Below the pieces are notes generated by a model, which was not told where the DNA came from, ran no database searches, and saw only the letters and a list, made by a program, of their open reading frames with translations. 64,000 nucleotides of DNA, from the NCBI RefSeq assembly GCF_001307315.1, contig NZ_LGUC01000002.1, positions 186,001 to 250,000 on the forward strand, read 5' to 3'. This document shows, piece by piece, positions 35,502 through 45,190 of this stretch. The first letter of the stretch is position 1. Every line of letters starts with the position of its first letter. A program made the translations under genes and the position numbers. Source of the DNA: Halolamina pelagica (lineage in GTDB: Archaea > Halobacteriota > Halobacteria > Halobacteriales > Haloferacaceae).

Positions 35502-37084
35502 TCACTCCCCTGCCGCGGGTTCGCCGGACGACTGCCGTCGGCCGCCGTGGCGCCCGTGTCGCCCCGCGTCGTGGCGACGCCGTCGCAGCGCCGTGTACAG
35601 GCTCGCGGCGATCTCCTCGCGTAGCCGTGTCGCCGTCGCGTCGTCCACGTCGACGGCTTTGGCGTCGTTGCCAACGAGGCTTCGGGCGCCGGCGGTGTCG
35701 ATCGTCACCGTGGCGAGTCGCCGACGGCGTTGGAACACCGTCGACGAACTCACCACGGTCTGGACTCGGTAGTAGGGGACGATCTTCGTCTGCCGCACCC
35801 AGAACCCGTTCCGTGTCAGGACGTGGTTCTCGCCGACGGCGTAGCCGCGGTTGCGCCACTTCAGGTGGGCGGCCGGGGGACGAGCACCAACGCGCCCAGC
35901 GCCAGCCACCAGGCGAACGGCAGGCCGACGACGGCGTCGGCGAGCCACAGCACCCCGGTGAGGATCGCGACGACGGCGGCGTAGCGCACCCCGTAGCGCT
36001 GCCGTGCCCGTTTCGGCGGCCGCTCGAAGTCCACGTCGCCGACTGGCTCGATCGAGTTGGTGAGTTCGAGCACGCGGTCCCGTGTCGCGAGCGGGATCGC
36101 CGACTGGGAGCTCCCCTGGTTTCCCTCCCCACCGCCGCTCTGGCCGGCGGTCTCGATCTCCAGGGAGGCGTAGCCGATCGCCCGGGCGAGGACGTTCTCC
36201 TCGACGGTGAGCGACTGGATCTTCGACAGGGGGATCGTCCCGCTGTACTTCTGGAGCAGCCCGCGCTCGTACCGGAGCTCGTCGGCGGCGCCACGCAGCG
36301 TGAACCCGTAGTACAGCGTCGCGTTGAGCACGCCGTAGAGTAGGCCGACCAGGACGATCCCGGCGAGTGTTACCAGCGGGCCGAGCACCGCCCCGACGAC
36401 CGACTGGTAGCCATAGAGTAGCATCTCGGCGTCGAACATCGCCGCCGCCGACGGGGCAAACAGCGACGCGCCGAGAAACAGCGCCGGGATGATCCGCAGG
36501 TCGGTCGAGACGACCGCGAGCAGCCCCAGTTCGCGGTCGCTGATCTCGAACAGCGTCTCGAACGATTCGGGCTCCTGGGATTGGGCGTCGTCGTCGCGGC
36601 TCAGCCGGCTGATCTCGCGCTGGAGGCGGTTCGCCCGTGTGACGCTGACGAACTTCAGGTGGGCTTCGCTGGTGCTCCCGCCGGCGGTCTCGAGGCGGAC
36701 TTCCGCGATGCCGAGCGCGCGCTGGACGACGTTCTGGCTGATGTCGACGTTCTGGATCCGGCGGAGCGGGATCTCCCGATCCCGTCTCGCGAACACGCCC
36801 GACCGGATGTCGAACGTGTCGGCCGTGAGTTCGTACTCGAAGCGCCGGTAGTAGGCGACCCCGTAGCCCACAATTCCGACGACGAGTACGGCGCCGAGAA
36901 CGGCCGTCAGGCTCGTTCCGAGGTTGTTTGCGACCATCCCGAACGCCGGCGCGCCGACGACCAGCAGCACGAATGCGAGGCCGAGCCCCTGTTCGAGGAC
37001 GCGGTACGGGATCGACAGGGGATGCAGGCGGAACGCGCGGCCGATGAGGCGCTCGTCTCCCGATCGATCACCCCCGTCGGTCAT
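35502..37084 (-). CDS. large bacterial-PH-domain membrane protein, YdbT-like (apparent frameshift)
   Basis: A protein of about 527 residues with several paired transmembrane helices and three bPH_2-type domains. Blocks such as [37 protein letters not shown] and a C-terminal [20 protein letters not shown] recur. The frame breaks at the G run 35875-35879. One more G joins VLVPP to [10 protein letters not shown] and gives the C-terminal domain. The family (YdbS/YdbT) works as a two-gene membrane pair of unknown function. Its start overlaps the stop of the smaller PH protein (ATGA). Confidence 0.85.
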
Positions 37085-37781
37085 ACGGCGTCGGCCTCCT
37101 CGGACTCGATGGCGAGCCGTTCGAGGCGGGTCTGCAGCGTCGACGCCCGCTCGGGGTCAGTCCCGGGATGGTTACGTCCGCGCCTCGCGAGCCGGCAGTG
37201 TACACCACGAGCGTCGACAGCCCGAGCAGGCGCTCGAGCGGGCTGCGCGTCGTGTCGATGTGCTGGACGCGGACGTACGGGACCACGGTCCGGACGTGGG
37301 TGAACACGCCGCGGCGCAGGGACAGCGAGTCCGCCCGGACGACGTACTCCCACGATCGATACAGCAGCACGGCCTTCAGAACGCCGTAGAGCGCGGCGAC
37401 GAGGAACGCGCCGACCCCCGCAGTCACGGCGGTCGAGCGCCCGGCGGGAACCACGTCAGTCCCGGCGCCGAGGGCGAGCGTGGCGCCGGCCACGATCGCG
37501 CCGAACACGACCGCACCGACCGTCGAACGGAGGATCCACTGGACGCGGACGATCGACGCCAGTTCGCGCGGGGTGTCGAGCACGTCGTCGTCGATCCCGG
37601 CGGCGGCCGCCACGGAGGAGGGCTCGCCGTTCGTCGGCTTCTGTGGATCATCGTCCGCTGTCGGCCTCCGTGTCCCGGGGTCCGCTGTCGACTCTTGGGA
37701 GTCGCCGTCGGCCGGCGTCGACGGCGCGTCGGCGGGCGACGGCTCCTCGTCCGCCACGGGTTCGTCGTTGCGATCGCTCAC
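37081..37781 (-). CDS. small bacterial-PH-domain membrane protein, YdbS-like (apparent frameshift)
   Basis: A protein of about 233 residues. It has an acidic, proline-rich N-terminal tail (to about 65), two hydrophobic helices, then one bPH_2 domain ([49 protein letters not shown]). The frame breaks at the G run 37153-37156, and one extra base gives [20 protein letters not shown] and a stop overlapping the YdbT-like start. The GTG start at 37781 is set by TTAA (37808-37811) about 28 bp upstream. It forms a co-translated pair with the downstream gene. Confidence 0.82.
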
Positions 37782-37807
37782 TGTCCCATCGGTCGGCCAA
37801 CAACGGC

Positions 37808-37811
37808 TTAA
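37808..37811 (-). promoter_or_regulatory. TATA-like element of the PH-domain operon
   Basis: TTAA in GGTTAAGCC on the minus strand, 27-30 bp before the GTG at 37781, supporting a leaderless mRNA. Confidence 0.45.
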
Positions 37812-37855
37812 CCGTACCGCCGTGGCGGGGCGTCGGGGACGCGGGAGCAACGCTG

Positions 37856-38541
37856 CTACTGCAACGGGACGACGTACGACTCGACGAAGTCGACGAGCTT
37901 CGCTTCGAGCTCCGCACGGTCGACGAAGTACCGAAACCGGAGGCTGTAGGCGTCGTCCATCTCGTCGATCGAGGCGCTGCTGAACGCCGGCTCGTACGTC
38001 TCTTGGGCGGGCGTTTGCCACTCGGCCTCGGAGAAGACACAGAACGTCCGCGGGTCTCGCCGTCGCGCTTCGGGATCGCGGAGCCGGAAGTACTCGGGGA
38101 CGGCGCCTGCCTCGGCGCCGGCGCCCGTCGTGAGCCCGGCGTCGGTGAACACGAACGCGTTGCCGGCGCTCGCCTTCGCGAACGCGACGGACTGGTCGAT
38201 CACGGCCATCCCCGGGCCGTCGACGCCGGCGGTCGCTGCCCCCGCTTCGTCGGGATATCCACGTCGCTGGCGATGAACACCGTCGCCGGCGTCGCCTCGG
38301 AGACCGACCGGGCAATCGCCCGGAGCGTCGACCGGATCGCGTCGGCCGGCACGTCGTCGGCCGACGGCGCGAGCGGGTCGTCGGGGAGCGGGTACTCCTC
38401 GCCGGGCAGGACGTAGGCGGGGTCAAGCAGCCGGTACGGCCCCATCAGGAAGACGAACGCGTCCGACTCGTCGGCCCAGGGGACGGAGTCGGCGACGATC
38501 TCCCTGACCGGCCGCCCGCGGTACGTTTCGAGATCACCCAT
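37856..38541 (-). CDS. unrecognised haloarchaeal protein (apparent frameshift)
   Basis: A soluble protein of about 228 residues. The N-terminal part contains [30 protein letters not shown] and later [21 protein letters not shown], a repeating alpha/beta pattern. It vaguely recalls nucleoside deoxyribosyltransferase-like or SLOG folds, but I cannot assign a family. The C-terminal half has [21 protein letters not shown]. The frame breaks at the C run 38239-38243. One extra C joins IPTKRG to [15 protein letters not shown]. It is divergent from an HTH gene at 38640. Confidence 0.65.
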
Positions 38542-38604
38542 TCGTTAGCGACCGATCAGCCGGCGGCCACAAAGCGGTGGTGCTCCCCACCGACTTAACG
38601 ACGA

Positions 38605-38614
38605 TTAAGTATAT
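38605..38614 (+). promoter_or_regulatory. TATA box of the ArsR-like gene
   Basis: TTAAGTATAT, 26-35 bp before the ATG at 38640. It implies a leaderless transcript. Confidence 0.6.
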
Positions 38615-38639
38615 CCGTCTCGACGCACAAGCCGCACGT

Positions 38640-39011
38640 ATGAGCGAACGAACGCGGGAGTCGACCGACGAGACGCGCGCACCCGGGTACGAACGGGTCG
38701 AGAGGGAGCTTCTCGGCGGGACGCTCGACCTCGACCGCGAGGCGGCGCGGCTCGCGTCGATGGGTGAGCCGACCCGGTTCACGCTGCTGTACCTCATCGC
38801 TCAGGCCGAGCGGATCGAGAGCGGCGAGCTCGCGGACGCGCTCGACCGGCGCCAGAACGATCTCTATCACCACCTCAATCGACTCGAAGACGCCGGCCTC
38901 GTCGGGAAGTTCCGCGACGGCGACGCCCGCGTCTACGAGCTCTCCCCGCTGGCCGAGACGTTCGTCCCGCAGGTGTTCGACGCGATCAGCGAGCGCGCCG
39001 ACGCCGTCTGA
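38640..39011 (+). CDS. ArsR-like winged-HTH transcriptional regulator
   Basis: A 123-residue regulator with an acidic N-terminal tail (to about 30) followed by a winged helix. It has LASMGEPTRFTLLYLIAQAE, ELADALDRRQNDLYHHLNRLEDAGLV and the wing KFRDGDARVYELS. The ATG at 38640 fits the TATA box at 38605. No metal-binding cysteine pair is visible, so the signal it senses is unknown. It is divergent from the unrecognised gene at 37856-38541. Confidence 0.8.
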   Translation: MSERTRESTDETRAPGYERVERELLGGTLDLDREAARLASMGEPTRFTLLYLIAQAERIESGELADALDRRQNDLYHHLNRLEDAGLVGKFRDGDARVYELSPLAETFVPQVFDAISERADAV

Positions 39012-39036
39012 GGCGCGAGCGCGTCGCGGCCCGCCG

Positions 39037-39714
39037 TCACTCCGGCGACACTGGCGGCGGGTTCCGGCGGTCGTCTTCGGCCAGTTCGGCGCTAAGGAGA
39101 CGGGCGACGCCGCGGCGGATCCGCTGGGAGATCGCGGTGTCGGAGACGTCGAACTCCCGAGCGAGGTCCTGCAGCGTCGTGGTCCGCGGGACCGCGAAGT
39201 ACCCCCCGTCCAGCGCCGCCAGCAGCGTCTCCCGCTGCACGTCGGTGAGGACGTTCCCGTGACTCCCCTCGACCGACCACGCAGCCGTGTGGATCTGTTC
39301 GACCGTGAGGGAGACGCCGGCGGCCGAGCACTCCCGGTAGCAGTCGGCCAGGCGATCCCGGTTCGGAAAGCGAAGCGAGAGCCGCCAGCCATCAGCAGTG
39401 CCGACGCCGCGTAAGAGGCTGGCGTCGCCGTTGGCAAGCGCCGCCAGCAGCGGGTGGTCGGCCGCCCAGTCGACGCTGACGAGCAGGCCGTCGTCGGACG
39501 CGGCCAGCAGCTCGGCGGCTACCACGTCCGGATCGGCCCGGAGTCGCTCGATCCCGTCCTCGGCGTCGAGCCCGGTGATCCAGAGGTACGGCATCACCTG
39601 CGAGTCAAGCGGGACGACACGTTCGGCCTCCACGCGAACCCCCGGCTGTGCGCCGAGGACCGTCGCCAACCGAAACTCCGCTGGCGGCAGCGAGACGCTC
39701 GCACAGAGACTCAT
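39037..39714 (-). CDS. Bat-like HTH_10 transcriptional regulator
   Basis: A 225-residue protein with the GAF-like/bacterioopsin-regulator part in its first 150 residues (LRLSLRFPNRDRLADCY, EQIHTAAWSVEGSHGN). It then has LTDVQRETLLAALDGGYFAVPRTTTLQDLAREFDVSDTAISQRIRRG, the HTH_10 recognition domain of the Bat family. Regulators of this family control light- or oxygen-responsive genes such as bacteriorhodopsin in other haloarchaea, but the target here is unknown. The ATG at 39714 is chosen because the upstream open frame lacks similarity. Confidence 0.82.
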   Translation of the reverse strand: MSLCASVSLPPAEFRLATVLGAQPGVRVEAERVVPLDSQVMPYLWITGLDAEDGIERLRADPDVVAAELLAASDDGLLVSVDWAADHPLLAALANGDASLLRGVGTADGWRLSLRFPNRDRLADCYRECSAAGVSLTVEQIHTAAWSVEGSHGNVLTDVQRETLLAALDGGYFAVPRTTTLQDLAREFDVSDTAISQRIRRGVARLLSAELAEDDRRNPPPVSPE

Positions 39715-39809
39715 GGCCGGTTCGTCGGGAGCGGCCGCATTAGTTTGGCGCTCCCTTCGGCGCACGTGGTCGCATCTAACGCCCCGCGGACCGACTGGGT
39801 CGCGCGACG

Positions 39810-40097
39810 TCATCGCGTGCGCTGGAGCGTATCGGGTTCGGGACGCTCGGCGGGTTTGATCTGGATGTGCCCCTCCGCGTCGCTGGTCACCGCCGACTCG
39901 TCGAGTGCGAACACCCCAGACGGGTCCCAGCACCCCGTGAGCCGCGAGCCGTAGCCAGCGAGTAGCTCCGGACACGCGCGGACGAACGCTGTGCCGTCCT
40001 CGGTTCGCACGACTTCGCCGACCATCTCACCGTCGGGGGCCAGCACGTGTTTTCCCTCGTCCTCGGCCGTGAACTCGGCTGTGCTCCGTGGAACCAT
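39810..40097 (-). CDS. small PRC-barrel-like protein
   Basis: A 95-residue protein. It has STAEFTAEDEGKHVLAPDGEMVGEVV and DGTAFVRACPELL, a small beta-rich fold reminiscent of PRC-barrel proteins that bind RNA or membranes in other archaea. It has no transmembrane segment. I assign the family only loosely, and no function follows from context. Confidence 0.5.
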   Translation of the reverse strand: MVPRSTAEFTAEDEGKHVLAPDGEMVGEVVRTEDGTAFVRACPELLAGYGSRLTGCWDPSGVFALDESAVTSDAEGHIQIKPAERPEPDTLQRTR

Positions 40098-40164
40098 ACC
40101 ACATCTGTTCGGCCCCTCCTGCCGTAGGCACGGGGGTTCGTCATCGAAGGCCCACGTCGGCCCC

Positions 40165-40929
40165 TCACTCGATATCGCCAGCCCGGCGCTGGAGCGCCGT
40201 CTCCATGGCGTCGAGGTGTTCCATGCCCACCACCGCGACGACGCTCCCCTCGGTGCGGGCGCGATCGAGTAGTTCGCTCATCGCCGCCTCGCGGGCCTCG
40301 TCGATCAGGCGTGTGGCTGCTGGCGCCCGAATCGCCCGGAACAGCGCGGCCCGGCGGTCGAGGTACGCCCGTTCGTGGTCGGCCTGCACGGACGCGCTGT
40401 CGACGAGCGAGCAGTCGTGGACGATGGGGTCGTACACCCGGAGGCGGAGCGAGGTGTAGTCGGCGACGACGCTGGCGAACCGGATCGCGAGTGCGTGGGC
40501 GAGCGCCGACCCGAGATCCCGGCCGACTCGCCCCAGGAGGCCGAGCGACGGGCGCTCCCGGAAGAGGCGGCGGGCGAGCTGGCTGAGGTACGGCAGCGTC
40601 GGGGCGTCGATCCCGACGGTTCGGCTGTCGGCCGCCTGGATGGCGGCGCTCATCTCCCCGCCGAGCCGCGGCGGCTGCTGGCCATCGGCGGCGTACTGCC
40701 GGAACAGCGGCATCGCCAGCGGCGGCAGTTCGACCGCCAGCGTGGCGGGCTCGAACAGACCGAGTACCCGGATCACGCGGGCGACGCTCGCGGGGTGATC
40801 GTGGACGACGCCGACGAGCAGCACCGTGTGGCCCCCGTCGGCACCCGGCAGACACCGAAGATACCGCTGATCGAGCCGTGGATCGTCGGCCGCGGCGAGC
40901 TGCTCGGCGACGTGGACACAGTCGAACAC
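40165..40929 (-). CDS. TraB/PrgY-like protein
   Basis: A 254-residue protein with the TraB-type start LLVGVVHDHPASVARVIRVLGLF and EPATLAVELPPLAMPLF, a long alpha-helical middle, and a C-terminal VVAVVGMEHLDAME like the terminal strand of the family. TraB/PrgY proteins may inhibit peptide pheromones in enterococci or act as metal-dependent hydrolases (TIKI-like), but their archaeal role is unknown. The GTG at 40929 is chosen because ACTATCC lies about 30 bp upstream. A longer ATG-started frame to 41247 is less likely. Confidence 0.6.
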   Translation of the reverse strand: MFDCVHVAEQLAAADDPRLDQRYLRCLPGADGGHTVLLVGVVHDHPASVARVIRVLGLFEPATLAVELPPLAMPLFRQYAADGQQPPRLGGEMSAAIQAADSRTVGIDAPTLPYLSQLARRLFRERPSLGLLGRVGRDLGSALAHALAIRFASVVADYTSLRLRVYDPIVHDCSLVDSASVQADHERAYLDRRAALFRAIRAPAATRLIDEAREAAMSELLDRARTEGSVVAVVGMEHLDAMETALQRRAGDIE

Positions 40930-41291
40930 GGGGGCTCCCTCTCGTGACCGAGGGATAGTCCCGAGGCTTCGACTGCCAACCCGTTTAGGACCAGCCTGCC
41001 TGTCCCCGTTACTAGGTTCGTAGCGTCTGACATCGAGGATGCGGCCACAGTCGACCCTCCAGTAGGCGGAGTCACATCGGCCGTAGGCTGAACATGTCCG
41101 TGTGAGTGAAGGTCTGTCACGTTCGACGCCCGCGTTCGTAGGCCAGTATTTCGCTAGCTCGGCGAACGGGCTAATACCGCCTCTATGCGGGTTAGAACCA
41201 CATATACGGCTGAATTCGGATAAACTATCGAGCCGGTTTTTCTCCACCCGGCGAGACTGTTGCTCCTGTCCGGGCGACCGGACGTGACACC
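40930..41291. other. intergenic region upstream of the Gln-rich gene
   Basis: About 360 bp without a credible gene. A TATA-like ACATATACGG (41208-41217) lies 75 bp before the start of the Gln-rich gene, which would leave a leader of roughly 45 nt. No palindrome of note was seen. Confidence 0.45.
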
Positions 41292-42248
41292 ATGACTGAA
41301 CGACCTACCCGACAGCGGGACCGGAAGACACGACGAGAGCGCAAAGGGCGGGAGACACGACGCGGGCGAGAGCGGACCCAGCGGCGCGAACGGGCCCAGC
41401 AGGTGGAGTCCAACCCGGGCTCGGTGACGCAGCCCACCGAAGGACAGATCGCGCCGCAGGAACCCGTCCAGGCATCCCAGCAGCCCCCGGCGCAACAACA
41501 GAGTCGGCAGCAGCCGACCGTGCAGCCCCAGGCCGGACAGCTTCCGGCCGGCCAGCAGTTCGGTGTTGGGACGGCGGCGCAACAGCTCCCAGCGCAGCAG
41601 CAACAGCCGATCGGCCAGCAGCAGGCCGCCCAACAGCCGCCACAGCAGGGCGGACAGCAGGTCGCCCCACAGCCGCCACAGGCGGTCACCCAACAGCCGC
41701 CACAGCAGGGCGGACAGCAGGCGATCCAACAGCCCGCGGGCGGGTACGCGGCCCAGCCGCCGCTGGCCATCGGCGTCCCCGCGCAGGCGGGTGCCGCTGG
41801 CGCCTCCCCGACGCAGGCCGCCGGCGGGCAGCACGCCGGCCAGGCCGGCACGTTCCAGGGTGCGCCAGCGCAGTTGGCGAGCCAGCCCTCGGAGATCTAC
41901 CCCGAGGAGTTTGTCGATCACCTCTCCGAGGAGGCCCGGAACTGCCTCGACGACTGTATCGACGTGAGTCAGGTGGCGGCCTGGTGCTCCGACCAGTGTA
42001 TGGAGGAAGGCGCCCAGATGGCCCAGTGTAGCCGCCTCTGCAACGAGGCGTCCACCCTCGGCTCGGTCACGGCGGAGTTCATCGCCCGCGACTCGATGAA
42101 CCTCCCCGCGATCGTCGACGCCTACGTCGAGACTGCCGAGCGTGCGCGAGACGAACTAACCAACTTCGACTCGCCGCACACCAACGAGGCGGAGATGGTG
42201 CTCGAACGCTCCATTAACTCCAGTCTCGACATGCTGGAGACGCGCTAA
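41292..42248 (+). CDS. basic, Gln/Pro-rich protein with Cys-rich four-helix (DUF326-like) domain
   Basis: A 318-residue protein in three parts. Residues 1-36 are strongly basic (Arg/Lys/Thr/Glu, e.g. RRERKGRETRRGRER). Residues 40-195 are low-complexity Gln/Pro/Gly/Ala with repeats of QQPPQQGGQQ. Residues 200-318 form a helical domain with cysteines in CX3C pairs (CLDDC, CSDQC, CSRLC), resembling the DUF326 copper-binding four-helix bundle. A basic and glutamine-rich tail is highly unusual in an acidic halophile proteome. DNA of the repeats shows a 60-bp period (41630-41721). The Cys domain could bind copper, and the tail could bind nucleic acid or a surface; both are inference. Confidence 0.75.
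   Translation: MTERPTRQRDRKTRRERKGRETRRGRERTQRRERAQQVESNPGSVTQPTEGQIAPQEPVQASQQPPAQQQSRQQPTVQPQAGQLPAGQQFGVGTAAQQLPAQQQQPIGQQQAAQQPPQQGGQQVAPQPPQAVTQQPPQQGGQQAIQQPAGGYAAQPPLAIGVPAQAGAAGASPTQAAGGQHAGQAGTFQGAPAQLASQPSEIYPEEFVDHLSEEARNCLDDCIDVSQVAAWCSDQCMEEGAQMAQCSRLCNEASTLGSVTAEFIARDSMNLPAIVDAYVETAERARDELTNFDSPHTNEAEMVLERSINSSLDMLETR
41630..41721 (+). repeat. 60-bp direct repeat within the Gln-rich tail
   Basis: The 32-bp sequence at 41630-41661 recurs exactly at 41690-41721, encoding QQPPQQGGQQ. It is in frame and points to recent repeat expansion. Confidence 0.8.
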
Positions 42249-42382
42249 CCGGGCCGCGAGGGCCGCGGCCGCTGACGGGCGGGCCGTACCGTGGATAAAC
42301 AGCCCTTTCCGGCCGCGTAACGCCGGCCTTCGGCGTGAACGGTCGGGCGGGTTTATACCGGCTTGGGCGTACTGGCGGTGTG

Positions 42383-42768
42383 ATGTCCCGAGACGATTCA
42401 GACGTCGACAGCAGCGTCAACACCGACGACGTGCCCGACACGGAGTATCGCACCGACGCCCGTGCCGGCGCCGAGCCAGCCGGTGAGCCGCCGTCGGAGC
42501 TGGCAGCGCGGCTCTCGTCGACCGTCCCCTCACGACGATCCTACGGCGCCGAGCGGCTCGACAGCACCGACAACGGGCTGCTCACGCCACGTGAGCGACA
42601 GTACCTCCGCCACGCCCACCGGCTGGACGACGACGACCGCGACGCCGTCGAAGACGTCGTCACCGATCGGGTGGCCGAGTTCGTCGACACGGAGTGGCCC
42701 GTGATCCAGGAGACCTGCCCGAGGCCGCGGCGGCGCTCCGCGAGGAACTCTGTGTGGGTGAGGACTGA
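42383..42768 (+). CDS. acidic haloarchaeal hypothetical protein (apparent frameshift)
   Basis: A soluble protein of about 128 residues. It has an Asp/Ser-rich N-terminus, then a conserved-looking helical domain (LTPRERQYLRHAHRLDDDDRDAVEDVVTDRVAEFVDTEWP). The frame breaks at the C run 42718-42720. One more C joins QETCPE to AAAALREELCVGED and a stop at 42768. I cannot assign a family or function. Confidence 0.6.
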
Positions 42769-42820
42769 GCACGCTACTGGGACCCGCGCAGCGCCGTCGC
42801 GGTTTTTCGCCGGCGTCGGA

Positions 42821-43330
42821 TCAGTTCAACACCCAGAACTCGTAGTTGAGATAGGCCGCGAAGCTGACCCAGAGGAGATACGGCACCAGAAGCGCCGCCG
42901 CGCGTCGGTCGACGCGGGCGAAGGCGAGGATCGTCGCCACGATCAGCGCCCAGAGCAGGGCGATCACTGCGAGCCCCAGCGCCACGTTTTGGGCGCCGAA
43001 GAAGGCCGCGGACCACGCGAGATTGAACACGAACTGCGCGACGAACACGCCGATTGCGAGCCGAGCCGCTCGCGGTGCGCTGTCGGCGCGACGCCACACC
43101 AGCCAGACGGCGCCACCCATCAGGGCGAACAGCGTCGTCCAGACCGGGGCGAACACCCAGTTCGGCGGCGCCAGCGCCGGCTGCTGGAGCGTCTCGTACC
43201 AGCTCGCGAGCCCCTGGGCCGTGAACACGGCGCCGGAGGCCCCGACGATCTCGACCAGGAGCACCGACGTCACGAGCGAGAGCACTGGCCGATCCTGCGG
43301 GAGGTCACGGAGCCGAGACCGAACGGTCAT
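42821..43330 (-). CDS. TspO/MBR family protein
   Basis: A 169-residue protein with five transmembrane helices and the TspO pattern WYETLQQPALAPPNWVFAPVWTTLF. It has the internal NLAWSAAFFG and the end SFAAYLNYEFWVLN. TspO proteins bind porphyrins and other ligands and modulate tetrapyrrole or stress physiology. It is divergent from the GlmU-type gene by 94 bp, and no functional link between them is visible. Confidence 0.85.
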   Translation of the reverse strand: MTVRSRLRDLPQDRPVLSLVTSVLLVEIVGASGAVFTAQGLASWYETLQQPALAPPNWVFAPVWTTLFALMGGAVWLVWRRADSAPRAARLAIGVFVAQFVFNLAWSAAFFGAQNVALGLAVIALLWALIVATILAFARVDRRAAALLVPYLLWVSFAAYLNYEFWVLN

Positions 43331-43424
43331 GCCGGCTATTCGGTCGCAGAGGGGAAATACGTACGCTCGGCGTGTCACCTTTAGCCGGCGCGTTACTTTG
43401 CGGCCGGCCCGACCGGAACGGCCC

Positions 43425-44668
43425 ATGCAGACTGTCGTACTCGCTGCCGGCGAAGGGAGCCGCATGGGCGTCCTGACCGACGAGACACCGAAACCGTGCC
43501 TGCCGGTCGCCGGCCGGCCGCTGGTGAGCCACACCCTCGACGCCGCGGTGGCGGCCGGCGCCTCACGGTTCCTCGTGGTCGTCGGCTACGGCGCCGAGCA
43601 GGTGCGCGACGCGCTGGGCGACAGCCACGACGAAATTCCGATCGAGTACTGTAGGCAGCCGACCCAGCGCGGGACCGCCGACGCCGTGTTGCGGGCCCGC
43701 TCGCGACTCACGGACGCGCCGTTCGTCGTCCTCAACGGCGACGCGCTGTACGATGCGGCGTCTCTCGCCAGCGTGTACGACCACGTCCCAGCCGTCGGTG
43801 CTGCGGTCGTTGACGAGCCCGAACAGTACGGCGTTCTGTCGCTGGCTGATGGTGAGGACGGCGGTGTGAGCGAGGGACGGGCGATCTCCGGCGACGGCGG
43901 CGTCGCCGGGCGGGTGGTGGGGGTGACCGAGAAGCCCGACACGCCCACCAGTAATCTCGTCAACGCCGGCGCGTACGGCTTCCCGGCTCACGCGCTGGAC
44001 GCGCTCGAGGAGGTGTCCGAGAGCGAGCGCGGGGAGTTCGAACTCACCGACCTGCTCGCCGAGCTCTGTGGGACCGACCACGTCGAAGCCGTGGCGTTCG
44101 ACCGCTGGATCGACGTGGGACGGCCCTGGGAGCTGCTGGCCGCCAACGAGTGGAAGCTGGGCGAGGTCGACCGACGCATCGACGGCGACGTGGCGCGGGG
44201 CGCCACGATCGAGGGTGCCGTCGTCGTCGAGGCGGGCGCGACCGTGCGAGACGGCGTGACGATCGAGGGTCCCGCCGTGGTCCAGTCGGGCGCGACCGTC
44301 GGGCCGAACGCGTACGTCCGCGGGGCGACGCTGCTCGGGCCGGACGTACACGTCGGCCACGCGGTGGAGATCAAAAACAGCGTACTCAGGCGGGGGACCA
44401 ACGTCGCCCACCTCTCCTACGTCGGGGACAGCATCCTCGGGCGGGGGTGAACTTCGGTGCCGGGACAGTCGTCGCGAACCTCCGCCACGACGGCGCGCCG
44501 GTCGACCTGACGGTTGCGGACGAGCGACGCACGACAGGCCGACGAAAGTTCGGCGCCGTCGTCGGCCACGGGACGAAAACCGGCATCGACACCAGCATCA
44601 ACGCGGGAGTGACGCTCGCTCCCGACAGTCGGACGACTGTCAGTGAGTCCGTCACCCGCGACCGCTAG
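43425..44668 (+). CDS. bifunctional GlmU-like sugar-1-phosphate nucleotidylyltransferase/acetyltransferase (apparent frameshift)
   Basis: A protein of about 414 residues with the N-terminal nucleotidyltransferase motif VVLAAGEGSRMG (about 4-15), ETPKPCLPVAGRPL, and VVLNGDALYD. The C-terminal left-handed beta-helix is built of hexapeptide repeats (GATIEGAVVVEAGATV, GVTIEGPAVVQ, GATVGPNAYVRGATLLG). The frame breaks at the G run 44443-44447, and one more G continues into NFGAGTVVANL and the end of the helix. With GlmS (47039) and GlmM (50003) nearby it gives a full route to UDP-GlcNAc. The start ATG is at 43425. Confidence 0.9.
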
Positions 44669-44672
44669 CGGC

Positions 44673-44951
44673 CTACGGCTTCTCCGCGACTTCGACGTGG
44701 GTCGTCCCGTCGGCGACGACCGTCACGCGATAGCCGGCGTAGTCGAACCCGACGGTCAACCCGGTGTCCGGCGCGTTCTCGATAAGCCTCGTTAGCGCGT
44801 CCGGATCGATCGCTTCGTACAGGCGAGTGTCCAGGGCGGTCGGTTCGACCCCTTCCCGTTCGGCGACGGCTGTAACGATTCGGGTCGTCACGTCGCCGTC
44901 CGCCCCAACCTCGCTCGATCCCCTTCCAACCACGCTCCTCTGACTCGTCAT
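44673..44951 (-). CDS. stand-alone HalOD1 output-domain protein, second copy
   Basis: A 92-residue protein with TAVAEREGVEPTALDTRLY, EAIDPDALTRLIE and VGFDYAGYRVTVVADG, parallel to the copy at 19321-19548. It starts MTSQRSVVGRGSS. Its stop is 4 bp from the convergent GlmU-like stop. No sensor or receiver domain is present, so it may be a free partner of another signalling protein. Confidence 0.75.
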   Translation of the reverse strand: MTSQRSVVGRGSSEVGADGDVTTRIVTAVAEREGVEPTALDTRLYEAIDPDALTRLIENAPDTGLTVGFDYAGYRVTVVADGTTHVEVAEKP

Positions 44952-45190
44952 CGTCCGGTTTTTGGCAGACCCGAAGAAAAGCGTTGCGACACTTACCATA
45001 CGTTCACCGTTTTTCTGTTGTCTCTATTGACGTGTCACCGCCGAAAATGAGCGGCCGAAGGCGCCGGGTGACCATACCAAACCAGTAGCACGCACGTCGA
45101 AGTAATGTGATGACAATTAACAAATTACGATCGTATTACTTGTTACTATGAGTCGCATTACTATGGTCTCTCCTGTCTTGGATACGAGCC

